From an uncultured Erysipelotrichaceae bacterium (lineage in GTDB: Bacteria; Bacillota_I; Bacilli_A; RFN20; CAG-826), in contig CACYCS010000004.1 of the NCBI GenBank assembly GCA_902773005.1, positions 1 through 64,000 on the forward strand: DNA of 64,000 bases, read 5' to 3'. The position numbers and the translations under genes were made by a program. Positions 1 through 7,486 of this stretch are shown piece by piece. The notes below the pieces were generated by a model. That model ran no database searches and was not told the DNA's origin. It worked only from the letters and a program-made list of their open reading frames with translations. Numbering within the stretch: position 1 is the first letter of the stretch; each line of letters begins with the position of its first letter.

Positions 1-17
1 GAGACAACTGATTGCTG

Positions 18-67
18 CCTCCTTTCGCAGCGCTGAGATTATACCAGCGCCAAGGGATTTTCACCAA
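18..67 (-). promoter_or_regulatory. Leftward promoter and ribosome binding site of a gene leaving the window
   Basis: Read on the minus strand, a -35 like TTGGTG (62-67) is followed after 18 bp by a perfect TATAAT (38-43) and then a strong Shine-Dalgarno AAAGGAGG (18-25). A TTG at 5-7 could be the start codon, but the gene itself lies outside the window. The -10 box sits in the loop of a perfect 6-bp inverted repeat, GCGCTG (30-35) and CAGCGC (45-50), which could be an operator; that part is inference. Confidence 0.55.
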
Positions 68-88
68 CACTCTGCAAATAACGATTTA

Positions 89-116
89 TAAAAAATAGAG
101 AACCGAACGGGGCTCT
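89..116 (-). terminator. Intrinsic terminator of the structured RNA
   Basis: On the minus strand AGAG/CTCT and CC/GG pair around a CCGTTC loop (97-116), with a two-base bulge, followed by ATTTTTT (90-96). It closes the RNA gene before the next leftward promoter. Confidence 0.6.
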
Positions 117-345
117 AATCGCCAGCCTTGGATTCTCTAACACAAATATACGCCCCCTATCTTCACCTGTCAAATTGGTTGAAGGGGGATACAAAAGAAA
201 ACCCTATTGCTAGGGTTACGGATGTCTTCTCGCCTTGCGGCGTCCTGAAGCGTGGTCGTTACATCAAGCCCCGTGGAGGACTCCCTCTAAGGATGGTCAG
301 GTCCATCGTTTAGGTTCGCAGTCCGGCCAAAGTTTCCTTTGACAC
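89..345 (-). ncRNA. Probable independent structured RNA of about 255 nt, class not recognised
   Basis: The minus strand carries a promoter, a chain of hairpins and an intrinsic terminator, with no plausible ORF. Helices in transcript order (plus-strand coordinates): CAAAG-GAAA-CTTTG (328-341); GGACT/AGTCC (320-324 with 278-282) enclosing GATGG/CCATC (292-307); GATGT/ACATC (261-265 with 221-225) enclosing GCC-GCAA-GGC (232-241); AACCCTA-GCAA-TAGGGTT (200-217); CCCCC/GGGGG (184-188 with 153-157) around a second inner stem. Three helices end in GNRA tetraloops only when read on the minus strand, which fixes the orientation. I did not find the conserved RNase P core (GAGGAAAGTCC), the tRNA-like T arm of tmRNA or the SRP motif AGGAAGCAGCC. 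It could be a leader of the gene further left, but it has its own terminator. The class is unknown to me. Confidence 0.6.
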
Positions 346-349
346 CCAT

Positions 350-378
350 ATTATTCAATCAACGATTCCCATTCGCAA
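350..378 (-). promoter_or_regulatory. Promoter of the structured RNA
   Basis: Minus strand: TTGCGA (373-378), 17-bp spacer, AATAAT (350-355). Transcription would begin near 343-345, just before the first GAAA-capped hairpin. TTGCGx is also the -35 form seen at several protein genes in this window (9083, 13247, 19297). Confidence 0.55.
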
Positions 379-576
379 TACCATTTCCAGCAGCCGTCTC
401 GGCGAGCGAACGTTATTTATAGCCTCGTTTGCGATGAAAATCGCGATTCGACATAGTCAGCCAAGGCAGGACGACGGATTTCCCGGTTTGCAGTAAGCTA
501 CCATGGCGCACTCAAAAAACCGCCGACGTTTTCAGGTGATCGACCCTACACTGTGCATATTTCGACTTTTTGTTTA

Positions 577-1671
577 TTACAGGGTTTCGTTAACGCTCGA
601 ATCCGCCTTTTCCCTCCGCTTTGTTTTCGATAGCGTAAGGACCAAATTGATAGTAAAGAGCACTTCAAACGGGATTACGAGGAACGAGAATAGGAGGCAG
701 TTGGTGGAAACACAATATAACGCCCTCGCCTTTATCCAATCGTATCCCCCGAGATATAGAGAAGATGTCTTCCTGACGCACCAGCCACTCGACGCGGTGA
801 AAATCGCGTGTTCGTCTTCCGTGGTTTCTTTCACCAAGGCAAGTTCCTCTGCGCGATTGCCCCTTCTAAACTGGAACCGGGTGAAGGCATTGACCGTATT
901 GGTCACGAATTTATCGGACCCTTGGTTAATTACCTCATCCTGGTTGTTTCTGAGCTCCGCGCCTCGATTCAGGACCCTCTCTTTTGCCTCCGTTCGGCAG
1001 ATCCCCGCAAAAGGAACAGGGAACGGAGAGGAATCCACGATGGAGGTCACCCTGAATCCGAAGTAATTCTTTCCGATGATGTCGGATGCGGTTTGGATTT
1101 CCGTTTTATCGGCCGCGTAATATGACTCCTTGTACCCGTACTTGAGGAAGAGGGAGAAAAGATCGCTTGAGATTGCGATTTCCGAGTCTCCCTGCGGCAA
1201 AGCGAATGGAAGGCCCCCTTGCCTAGAGTCGGGGCTGAGAGGAACTAGCAGATCTTCGGGTTCGTTGAAGTAATAGGCCATCAAAACAAAAGAGCTATTT
1301 TCCTTCACTTCCTCCTCTTCCGGAAGATGGTCGTACATGTTGTATCCATATATCGCTTCGTAATAGGCAAGTGAATTCGTTCCGAGATAGGATGCTATTC
1401 TTTTCTCTTGCCTTGGGCTTACTTTCGCAACTTCCCCATAATTCGGGGGAAGAGGGATTCCGGGAAGGAAAGGCGGCGTAAAGGAGAAAGAGTTAGCCGC
1501 GACCCTGCCGATCTCTATTTTTCCTTCCTCGTGCTCGCCGATTGAGTCATAGGCATCGACAAAGGGGTTGTACAAAGGGCCCATGATAAGGAAAGGGATG
1601 AAGGAGAGCAAAAACAACGCCGTTGTGACAGAGACCGAAACGATAGATTTGGTGCATGACCTTTTTCTCAT
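577..1671 (-). CDS. Membrane-anchored protein with MacB/FtsX-core-like extracytoplasmic domain
   Basis: A 364-residue protein with one N-terminal membrane segment (about residues 8-32), a long extracytoplasmic region and one membrane segment near the C-terminus (about 320-345) with a basic cytosolic tail. The middle part (ISSDLFSLFLKYGY, later IGKNYFGFRVTSIVDS) resembles the extracytoplasmic core of MacB/FtsX-type ABC permeases, but the usual cluster of three C-terminal helices is absent, so it may be a reduced permease or a relative. I chose the ATG at 1671: a TATAAT (1685-1690) lies 13 nt upstream and there is no Shine-Dalgarno sequence. An upstream in-frame start at 1764 would read through the promoter. 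No ABC ATPase is adjacent; an orphan MacB-type ATPase lies far away at 34074. The functional call is weak. Confidence 0.45.
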   Translation of the reverse strand: MRKRSCTKSIVSVSVTTALFLLSFIPFLIMGPLYNPFVDAYDSIGEHEEGKIEIGRVAANSFSFTPPFLPGIPLPPNYGEVAKVSPRQEKRIASYLGTNSLAYYEAIYGYNMYDHLPEEEEVKENSSFVLMAYYFNEPEDLLVPLSPDSRQGGLPFALPQGDSEIAISSDLFSLFLKYGYKESYYAADKTEIQTASDIIGKNYFGFRVTSIVDSSPFPVPFAGICRTEAKERVLNRGAELRNNQDEVINQGSDKFVTNTVNAFTRFQFRRGNRAEELALVKETTEDEHAIFTASSGWCVRKTSSLYLGGYDWIKARALYCVSTNCLLFSFLVIPFEVLFTINLVLTLSKTKRREKADSSVNETL

Positions 1672-2495
1672 TGCTAAATTCCAAATTATATTAGTTTTCT
1701 CCGATATGGTAGTCGGACACCTATTAAGGTGGCTAACATAGGTTTTAAGTCGTTGCGATAACAACGAATCAAATTATCGGAAGGAAGCGACAAAGACTCC
1801 CTTTTCACAGTTTCTTGGCACGATAAAACGTCATTGGGGATAACGTCTGTATTCGAAGACCCTTCTCGCGGCGAAAAATACATAGAGCACAGAATCGATG
1901 TCAACGTGATAAAGCGAAGCATCAAGAAAGCCCTCGTTTTTGTAGTGCATGAATTATGGCCTGTGAATCTGGACAAATGCAATGGTCGTGGCCGCTTCAA
2001 AAATAGTTTTATGTTTTATATGGAAAAAGAACGAAGAAGTTTATAAATACGGGCGCCTAGCGTTGTCAACGAGAAAACACAGACTTAGTGTAATTCCCTG
2101 TTTACTATTCGTAATGCCGGTTTTTCCCTTGGAAAATTGGCAAAGTAATGAAATTATTCCCTTGAAAAATTGGCAATGTTTTGGAAAATTTCCCTTGGAA
2201 AATTGGCAAAGCTACAGCGAATCGAAGAAAAAGGAGACCTATTAGGCCGTGTTTTTCTTTGTTTTGAAAGCGAACTGCTATTCTCTATGTAGACAGCTAT
2301 ACACGAAAAGCGCATACAGGAGTATGGCTGTCGAAAGGGAATTCCATCGGCGATGATTGATTTAGCCCTTCTATACAACCAAGGGCTCCATTTGAAAGGA
2401 TATGGCCGAGTTCGAAAAGGTTACGCATGAATCGTTTGCCGCGCCTCGCAGACTTCTAATAATGGGTTAAACACAAACATAAGGAGTCTCTACCC
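1672..2495. other. Gene-poor stretch of about 820 bp
   Basis: I see no convincing complete gene here. It contains the promoter of the leftward gene (1685-1690), a three-copy 33-bp-period repeat (2124-2211), and an imperfect 11-bp inverted repeat (2292-2302 with 2332-2342, 10 of 11 paired). A short open frame about 2290-2420 encodes a soluble peptide ending LHLKGYGRVRKGYA that could be a gene remnant, but nothing in it is recognisable. The region ends with the AAGGAG ribosome binding site of the lipoprotein at 2496. Confidence 0.5.
2124..2211. repeat. Three direct repeats of 22 bp at exact 33-bp period
   Basis: Copies at 2124-2145, 2157-2178 and 2190-2211 read TTCCCTTGGAAAATTGGC plus CAAAG-like ends; copies 1 and 3 are identical and copy 2 differs at two positions. 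The spacers are 11 bp and unrelated. Because 33 is a multiple of three, the same DNA encodes an 11-residue repeat (FPLENWQ) in one frame (an open frame ending at 2245), so it could be a repeat peptide or a DNA-level iteron. No cas gene is nearby. Confidence 0.75.
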
Positions 2496-3785
2496 ATGAA
2501 GAAACTGCCAGCCATCCTCTTTGCGTTATCCTCTTTTGCGATGCTTGCCTCCTGTGGAGGCGGAAATGACGGAGGGCAAAGCGCCTCTACGCCTACATCG
2601 TCTAGAGTAACTTCCGCTGTTGAGAGCATTGCGATAGAAACGCTTCCGACCAAGACGAATTATGTAGAAGGCGAAACGCTTGATTTAGAAGGCCTCTCGA
2701 TCAAGGTTACGATGAATACCGGCGGGACCGAAATCAAGCAAAGCGGCTTTACCGTCGATATCGCCAACAAACCCCTGACGGTCGATATGACGACCGCCAC
2801 CGTCACCTATCGCAAGAAGTCGGCGACCTTTAACATCACCGTTTCCGCCATTGTTGTCAAAACGCTAGCCATCCAAACAGGATTAGGCAATGACTTGTTT
2901 GCCAGCCAAAACGTCCTCGATTTCTCTTCGATGGTTCTTTTGGCGACTCTGGACGACGACTCCACGAGGGAGGTTTCCGTCTATGATTGCGACTCTATCG
3001 TGGATGAAAAAGGGAATGCAATCACTGCAGAAACCCTTGGCTCGGCGCTAGGATTAGGCGAGCACACAATCACCGCGACTTACCGTGGGAAAACAATCTC
3101 TTTCACAATCAGGGTCGCTTCCGGCTACGTCATCGAAGCGGAAGAACTAACCGATAACCCAAATATCGAGGATGTGCCTGGTGTCACCAATTACGTTTTC
3201 GGATATAAGTCAAAAGGCGGAGATCTTGTAACTCCAAGGCGCGGCCGCGCAACAGGAGATGGCCAAGACCTTTGTGGCATCACATACACGCAGAACAATA
3301 CCTCAAACAACGAATTCCTTGGCGGAACGAAACCTGGCAATGTCGTCGAGTTCCATTTCCGTTCTGAGATCGCACAAAAGGCTCAATTGACTTTGAGGGC
3401 TTCGAGCAACTGGATGAAGACCGATGACGGCAACTGGAACCCTGGGTGGGTTGGCGATGTTCAATTGAACGAAGTCTTCTCAGCCTACACCAATGGGACG
3501 GCAATGCCTATCGCGGACGATGTCATTCTTCCTGGCTCTGGCGATAAGAACGACACGAATTACACCAAAGACAAATTCAAAAACTGGAAAGACGTCGACT
3601 TCGGCGTTCTAGACCTAGTGGAAGGGTGGAACGTCGTCGAGATGGACTTCGCCACAACCGCGCAGCTTGCGTTGCTGGACATCGATCCAGATACGAATAA
3701 ACCAAAGTATCAGAACTCTGTTTCTAGCAACGCCTATGGCCTTCCTGGCCTGGATTGCTTGAAGGTCACTTTCTTAAGCGAATAG
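2496..3785 (+). CDS. Lipoprotein with Ig-like domains and CBM-like C-terminal domain
   Basis: A 429-residue secreted lipoprotein. The signal peptide ends in the lipobox LASC with Cys20, followed by a G/S/T-rich linker. Residues about 45-115 (ETLPTKTNYVEGETLDLEGL) form a bacterial Ig-like (Big_3 type) domain, and 118-208 a second one (TYRGKTISFTI). Residues about 210-429 begin with EAEE and contain GGTKPGNVVEFHF and LRASSNW, a pattern of CBM6/CBM35-type jelly-roll carbohydrate-binding modules. It likely sits on the outer face of the membrane and binds glycans; no catalytic domain is visible. AAGGAG lies about 10 nt before the ATG. It stands alone, converging on the Sel1/J/HIRAN operon. Confidence 0.75.
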   Translation: MKKLPAILFALSSFAMLASCGGGNDGGQSASTPTSSRVTSAVESIAIETLPTKTNYVEGETLDLEGLSIKVTMNTGGTEIKQSGFTVDIANKPLTVDMTTATVTYRKKSATFNITVSAIVVKTLAIQTGLGNDLFASQNVLDFSSMVLLATLDDDSTREVSVYDCDSIVDEKGNAITAETLGSALGLGEHTITATYRGKTISFTIRVASGYVIEAEELTDNPNIEDVPGVTNYVFGYKSKGGDLVTPRRGRATGDGQDLCGITYTQNNTSNNEFLGGTKPGNVVEFHFRSEIAQKAQLTLRASSNWMKTDDGNWNPGWVGDVQLNEVFSAYTNGTAMPIADDVILPGSGDKNDTNYTKDKFKNWKDVDFGVLDLVEGWNVVEMDFATTAQLALLDIDPDTNKPKYQNSVSSNAYGLPGLDCLKVTFLSE

Positions 3786-3825
3786 AGAAAAATATCTGCA
3801 AAACTGACTTAATTTGCATTGGCAA

Positions 3826-4221
3826 TTAGAAATCTTGGAGATAAATATCGATTTCGATTAGAGGGATCGAGTTGGAGAACGAGATGCTCTTGATCGTGGC
3901 GAAAAGCATCTTCCCCGCGTCCATCAAGCGCGCGAAGATAGGGGAATCCGCTTCGGGAACGAACCCGACCAAGTCACCCGCGTTGTTGTAGATTCGAATC
4001 TCGTCTTCGTCGTAATCCGAGTCACTCCGTTTGAAGGAGAGCCGCTCGCCGACCGAAAGGTGGTGCAGCGGTTCTTTGTTTTTCAGGCGATACGTTCCCC
4101 CAATTTTGGTTTTGAAGAGCAGGATATCGCGGGAAAGCGGCTTAATGTATTCGTCAAGCTGCCCTTTGCCGGACAATATGACGGACGCGTTCACTTTTAC
4201 TAGATCATTTCTACTCATCAA
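3826..4221 (-). CDS. HIRAN-domain protein
   Basis: A 131-residue cytosolic protein, last gene of a three-gene operon (it overlaps the J-domain gene by 4 bp, ATGA). Residues about 70-131 carry the HIRAN pattern: DEDEIRIYNNAGDLVGFVP followed by ARLMDAGKMLFATI. HIRAN domains occur alone in bacteria or fused to helicases, and bind DNA ends in the eukaryotic HLTF protein; the bacterial stand-alone role is not settled. The N-terminal half (VKVNASVILSGKG) is an extra beta-rich part I cannot assign. Linkage to a J-domain protein and a Sel1 protein suggests a shared protein or DNA quality-control job, which is inference. Confidence 0.65.
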   Translation of the reverse strand: MMSRNDLVKVNASVILSGKGQLDEYIKPLSRDILLFKTKIGGTYRLKNKEPLHHLSVGERLSFKRSDSDYDEDEIRIYNNAGDLVGFVPEADSPIFARLMDAGKMLFATIKSISFSNSIPLIEIDIYLQDF

Positions 4222-4958
4222 GCTTGCCCTCCTTTAATGATTTCGAAAGAAGCCAAATCGCCTTCTAACTTTGTCCTATATTCTTGGTAATCCTTGATTT
4301 CCTGCGCGAGCTCCTTGTGGTAGGACTCCACCTCTTCCGGATCATCAAGAATGAATTTGTATTGATACGGGTTATTGCCTTTGATTTCCTCGATTTCTTT
4401 TTCAATGGAGGCGATCTTTTCCTGAATGCCTTCTAGGACAATGTCGGTTTCGCCTACTTGCAGTAACACTCGGTCATATGTGATGGACAATTCGTGATAG
4501 TCATCCCTTTTGTAAGCGTCCACGGCGGCCTCCCATAATTCGCGGATGAATTCTGAATCCGCATATTCTGGATGAAGATCCGGGTGGATGAGGTGGGCGA
4601 TTCGGTAGTAGATCTTCTTGATTTTTCTTTCCTCTTCGTAGGTGATCGTCTCTAAATCCTCTTTTGCTTCTTTGTTGGCCTTGATGAGTTCTTCTAGCCT
4701 TTCTCGGTAGGCGATCAACTCAGCGTCGACATAACGCTTCAGCTGATACTCGTATATCGCTTCGTTTCGGTATGACTTGCTCACGCAGAAGGCAATTTGC
4801 TTCTTTAGGGTAACGACCTCCACTTTCAGCGAGAAAAGCGTTTCGATGTCGTCTCCGAATTCCCTGATGTACTCAAGGGAAAGCTGTTCGCACTTTTTCT
4901 CGAGGTCGGCCTTTTGATTCAAAAGGCTTTCGTATTGGTCCAGGATGTCGTCAATCAC
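4218..4958 (-). CDS. Coiled-coil protein with an internal J-domain
   Basis: A 246-residue, strongly charged helical protein. Residues about 1-112 and 170-240 are coiled coil (KADLEKKCEQLSLEY, EGIQEKIASIEKEIEEI). Between them, residues about 105-165 look like a J-domain: KKIYYRIAHLIHPDLHPEY with the diagnostic HPD at 125-127, which in DnaJ family proteins stimulates the ATPase of DnaK. No zinc finger or G/F region is present, so this is a class III-type J protein. It overlaps both neighbours by 4 bp, so the three proteins are probably made in similar amounts. It may hand a substrate held by the Sel1 or HIRAN partner to DnaK. Confidence 0.65.
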   Translation of the reverse strand: MIDDILDQYESLLNQKADLEKKCEQLSLEYIREFGDDIETLFSLKVEVVTLKKQIAFCVSKSYRNEAIYEYQLKRYVDAELIAYRERLEELIKANKEAKEDLETITYEEERKIKKIYYRIAHLIHPDLHPEYADSEFIRELWEAAVDAYKRDDYHELSITYDRVLLQVGETDIVLEGIQEKIASIEKEIEEIKGNNPYQYKFILDDPEEVESYHKELAQEIKDYQEYRTKLEGDLASFEIIKGGQA

Positions 4959-5839
4959 GGTTCTTTCCTCATTCGGTAGAAGTCTTCAAAGTCGATGATG
5001 TATGTGTGCTTTCCACCAAAGGTAGCGTTGATCAAGAAATTCTCGATGGACTTGTAATGCTTGGTATCGCAACGCACACGCAATTCGTCTTCTTCAATAT
5101 ATGATTCGATTTCATAGACGTTGCCCATATAGTAAAGCTTGACCTTGCATGGCGTTTTCAAGACATAGAACAGGTCGAAGAAATCAAAGGACTCCTCGTC
5201 TAACTCGATTAGGCTATAGAGAAGTTCAATCGTCCTGCGGCAAACGATAAAGTTGCCCCAGAATGCGTTGTAGCGGATTCTCTGCGTGATGTAATTCTTC
5301 CCTTTTTGTAGTAGGGGTATCGCTTCTTGCGGGTGGCCTTCCTCGATGAGGATGGCTGCTAGACGATGGGAAACCTCGGGAAGTGGGTCGAAAAGCTGCA
5401 CCGTGTCTTTGACTTTTTCATAGACTTCTAGCAACAGGGCTTTGTATTTCTCCTTGTCTTTGGGCACGCCATAGCCATTCCGATACATGTCGGCAATTTT
5501 CATCGCTGCCTCAAGATTCCCGTTTTCCTTCGCTTTGGAAAAATAGAAGAAGGCTTTCTCGTAATCGCGTTCACCGGTTCTTCCGTAATAGTAAATGAAG
5601 CCTAAACCATCCGCGACCCAATCGTCGCCAGCTTCATAGGCCATGAGATAGTATTTCTCCGCGAGGTTATATTTCTCTTTATCGTAATAATATCCACCGA
5701 GATTCACCATCGTGTCCCGATCGTTCTCGACTTCGATAAGGTAATGACAAGCCTCCGTGAAGACGAATTCGTCGTCTTTAGTTGGGTTGTCGTTGCGGAA
5801 AAACCTTTCCACAATGCGTTTCGCTTCATTCTTATCCAT
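4955..5839 (-). CDS. Sel1/TPR-repeat protein
   Basis: First gene of the operon, 294 residues. Residues about 40-140 contain TPR/Sel1-like helical repeats (LGGYYYDKEKYNLAEKYYLMAYEAG, shown here in part; then GLGFIYYYG and MADMYRNGYGVPKDKEKY-like units), a protein-protein interaction scaffold. The C-terminal third (about 180-294) is not recognisable. No signal peptide is visible. The start ATG follows GAGCGAGG by about 6 nt. The tight spacing with the J-domain and HIRAN genes suggests that this scaffold recruits clients or partners for them. Confidence 0.65.
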   Translation of the reverse strand: MDKNEAKRIVERFFRNDNPTKDDEFVFTEACHYLIEVENDRDTMVNLGGYYYDKEKYNLAEKYYLMAYEAGDDWVADGLGFIYYYGRTGERDYEKAFFYFSKAKENGNLEAAMKIADMYRNGYGVPKDKEKYKALLLEVYEKVKDTVQLFDPLPEVSHRLAAILIEEGHPQEAIPLLQKGKNYITQRIRYNAFWGNFIVCRRTIELLYSLIELDEESFDFFDLFYVLKTPCKVKLYYMGNVYEIESYIEEDELRVRCDTKHYKSIENFLINATFGGKHTYIIDFEDFYRMRKEP

Positions 5840-5908
5840 GGTTTGCCTCGCTCATTATTTTAGACGCTTGGGCTTTGTCGCTAAATAGAAATCAAACGAG
5901 AGAAATAG

Positions 5909-5933
5909 AAAAGGGGCCTTTGCGCAAGGCCCC
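5909..5933 (-). terminator. Terminator of the diguanylate cyclase gene
   Basis: Minus strand: GGGGCCTT and AAGGCCCC pair around a GCGCA-type loop (5913-5933), followed by TTTT (5909-5912). It lies between the cyclase stop and the downstream Sel1 gene, so the two units are transcribed separately. Confidence 0.8.
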
Positions 5934-5949
5934 AATGCCATTAGTTGGA

Positions 5950-7440
5950 TTAATGGATGCCCTTCATCTCGTGCTTGCGGGCATACATTGATTTATCCGC
6001 TCTAACGAATACGTCATCAACGCAGGCGTCTTTTACAGAATCGTATAGGGAGTAGCCAATGGCTGCGGAAATATGATTCTTCTCAATCTCGGCCTCGTTT
6101 GGCTCGCCGCAGATGACGCTGCTATTGAATTGCTCCACGAGCGAATCGATATTGGCGTATATTTCGTCTTTAAGCACCACGACGAATTCGTCTCCGCCGA
6201 CTCGATATACCGGCGCATCCTTAAACGTTGCCTTGATGATCCTGCAAAGTTCGATAAGCGCGGCATCGCCCTTGTCATGGCCGAACTTGTCGTTCGTCTC
6301 TTTGAGATAGTTCAAATCGATCATGGCAATGCCAAATTCGAAGGTCTCGTGCTCTCTGATCTTCTGATTCATTATATCGGTATCTTTGATATAGGCGATC
6401 TTGCTCCGCGCGCCAGTGAGCGCGTCGGTATTGGCGAGTTCTGTCATGCGCTCGGTCTCGCGCTGCGAAGCTGCAAGCTCTTCGTTGATGCGGACCAATT
6501 CATTGAACTTGTTGTAGATATCGGCCTCCATCTCTTTCATGTTTTCGGCAAGATCGGCCAATTCATCGTTTACATTCACCTTTAGCTTTGAGAATGCCTC
6601 GTGGTTGGCTTCTGGGCGGCTTGCATCATATGTTTTAGTGGCCTTTTGCAAAGTTTTCACCGGTTTTACCAGCGTGAAGTGCACGACGAAGATACCGATG
6701 AAGGACAAAAGGATGACGCTTGCGATCAAATAGATGAACAAGCGGACAATCGCGTTTGCCTGATTGCTTCTGACGGCGGCCATCGAAATATCGACAAGGG
6801 CATAGCAAATGATGTTATGGTCTGCGTCATAAACCGGAGAACCGGCGGTGACGAGGATTTCGCCATCGCGCTCGGAATGGTAGATGGATGCAACAAATCC
6901 GAGATCGTGATCCTCGAGAAGCGGATAATCCTCTTCGTAAAGATGGTCGACGACGCCAATTGGAAATGCCTCGGACTCGCTGTCGTAGCAGACAAAAACG
7001 CAGGCTTTCCTATCGAAGTCCACCCATCCTAGATATACGCCGAAGGTGTTGCGGGTTGAGTCCTTGACTGCTTTGAGCTCGGATTGAAGGGTGAGGTAGT
7101 TTTGCGATTGCCGAACCGAATCGAAGGACGCGAGATAGGCGTCATGAGCTGGAGTGCCTTCGTTTTCGTCACGGAACAGTTTGTCGCTGCTGTTATAAAT
7201 CTCGACGACGGAATCGGTGACTTCCTTGGTGAGAGTTTTGTCGATGGTCGCGGCGACGGTGGCGCTTATATCCGTCGCGAGTCCTTTGTAGTTCTCTTTG
7301 TTTGCGCTGGAACTCACTAGCGAGAAATGGACCATGGCAGTCTCGGCTAGAACCAAACCGAAAAGAAGAATCATGATGATCGTCTTTGCTCGAATCGTTA
7401 TGCGGAACTTTCTTGTTTTCTTCTCTTCGTTTGCTGCCAT
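5950..7440 (-). CDS. Membrane diguanylate cyclase (sensor-HAMP-GGDEF)
   Basis: A 496-residue protein that should make c-di-GMP from GTP. TM1 about 19-42; extracytoplasmic sensor about 43-232 (Cache-like: FGVYLGWVDF, AGSPVYDADHNIICYALVDI); TM2 about 233-257; HAMP about 258-315; short coiled coil; GGDEF domain about 338-492 with TDALTGARSK, DLNYLKETND and the active-site signature GGDEF at 415-419. The RxxD inhibitory site expected five residues before GGDEF is absent (FKDA instead), so product feedback on the enzyme is unlikely. The start ATG has no Shine-Dalgarno sequence: the bases before it are the U-tract of the riboswitch terminator. Expression is likely set by the upstream c-di-GMP-I riboswitch. 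Confidence 0.88.
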   Translation of the reverse strand: MAANEEKKTRKFRITIRAKTIIMILLFGLVLAETAMVHFSLVSSSANKENYKGLATDISATVAATIDKTLTKEVTDSVVEIYNSSDKLFRDENEGTPAHDAYLASFDSVRQSQNYLTLQSELKAVKDSTRNTFGVYLGWVDFDRKACVFVCYDSESEAFPIGVVDHLYEEDYPLLEDHDLGFVASIYHSERDGEILVTAGSPVYDADHNIICYALVDISMAAVRSNQANAIVRLFIYLIASVILLSFIGIFVVHFTLVKPVKTLQKATKTYDASRPEANHEAFSKLKVNVNDELADLAENMKEMEADIYNKFNELVRINEELAASQRETERMTELANTDALTGARSKIAYIKDTDIMNQKIREHETFEFGIAMIDLNYLKETNDKFGHDKGDAALIELCRIIKATFKDAPVYRVGGDEFVVVLKDEIYANIDSLVEQFNSSVICGEPNEAEIEKNHISAAIGYSLYDSVKDACVDDVFVRADKSMYARKHEMKGIH

Positions 7441-7444
7441 GTGA

Positions 7445-7477
7445 AATAAAAATCAGTATTACGCAAAGCAATACTGA
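7445..7477 (-). terminator. Expression-platform terminator of the c-di-GMP riboswitch
   Basis: Minus strand: TCAGTATT (7470-7477) pairs perfectly with AATACTGA (7453-7460) around the 9-nt loop GCTTTGCGT (7461-7469), followed by TTTTTATTT that runs up to the cyclase start codon. The whole loop is the exact reverse complement of the aptamer core ACGCAAAGC (7528-7536), so loop and aptamer could pair when ligand is absent. Confidence 0.8.
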
Positions 7478-7486
7478 GGGCAGGCG

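Noticed and set aside
291-304. SRP RNA core (GGTCAGGTCC similarity)
   Set aside because: The following GGAAGCAGCC part is missing and the match is on the strand opposite to the GNRA hairpins.
311-330. tRNA or tmRNA T-arm (GGTTCGCAGTCC)
   Set aside because: No acceptor, D or anticodon arms can be formed around it on the plus strand; the bases pair in minus-strand helices of the structured RNA.
503-1066. 187-residue plus-strand frame
   Set aside because: Antisense to the 577-1671 membrane protein, which has the better promoter and protein-like composition.
1686-2000. 104-residue minus-strand frame
   Set aside because: Unusual amino acid make-up, no ribosome binding site, and overlap with the promoter of the 577-1671 gene.
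2124-2211. CRISPR array
   Set aside because: Only three 22-bp copies with 11-bp spacers, and no cas gene or leader nearby.
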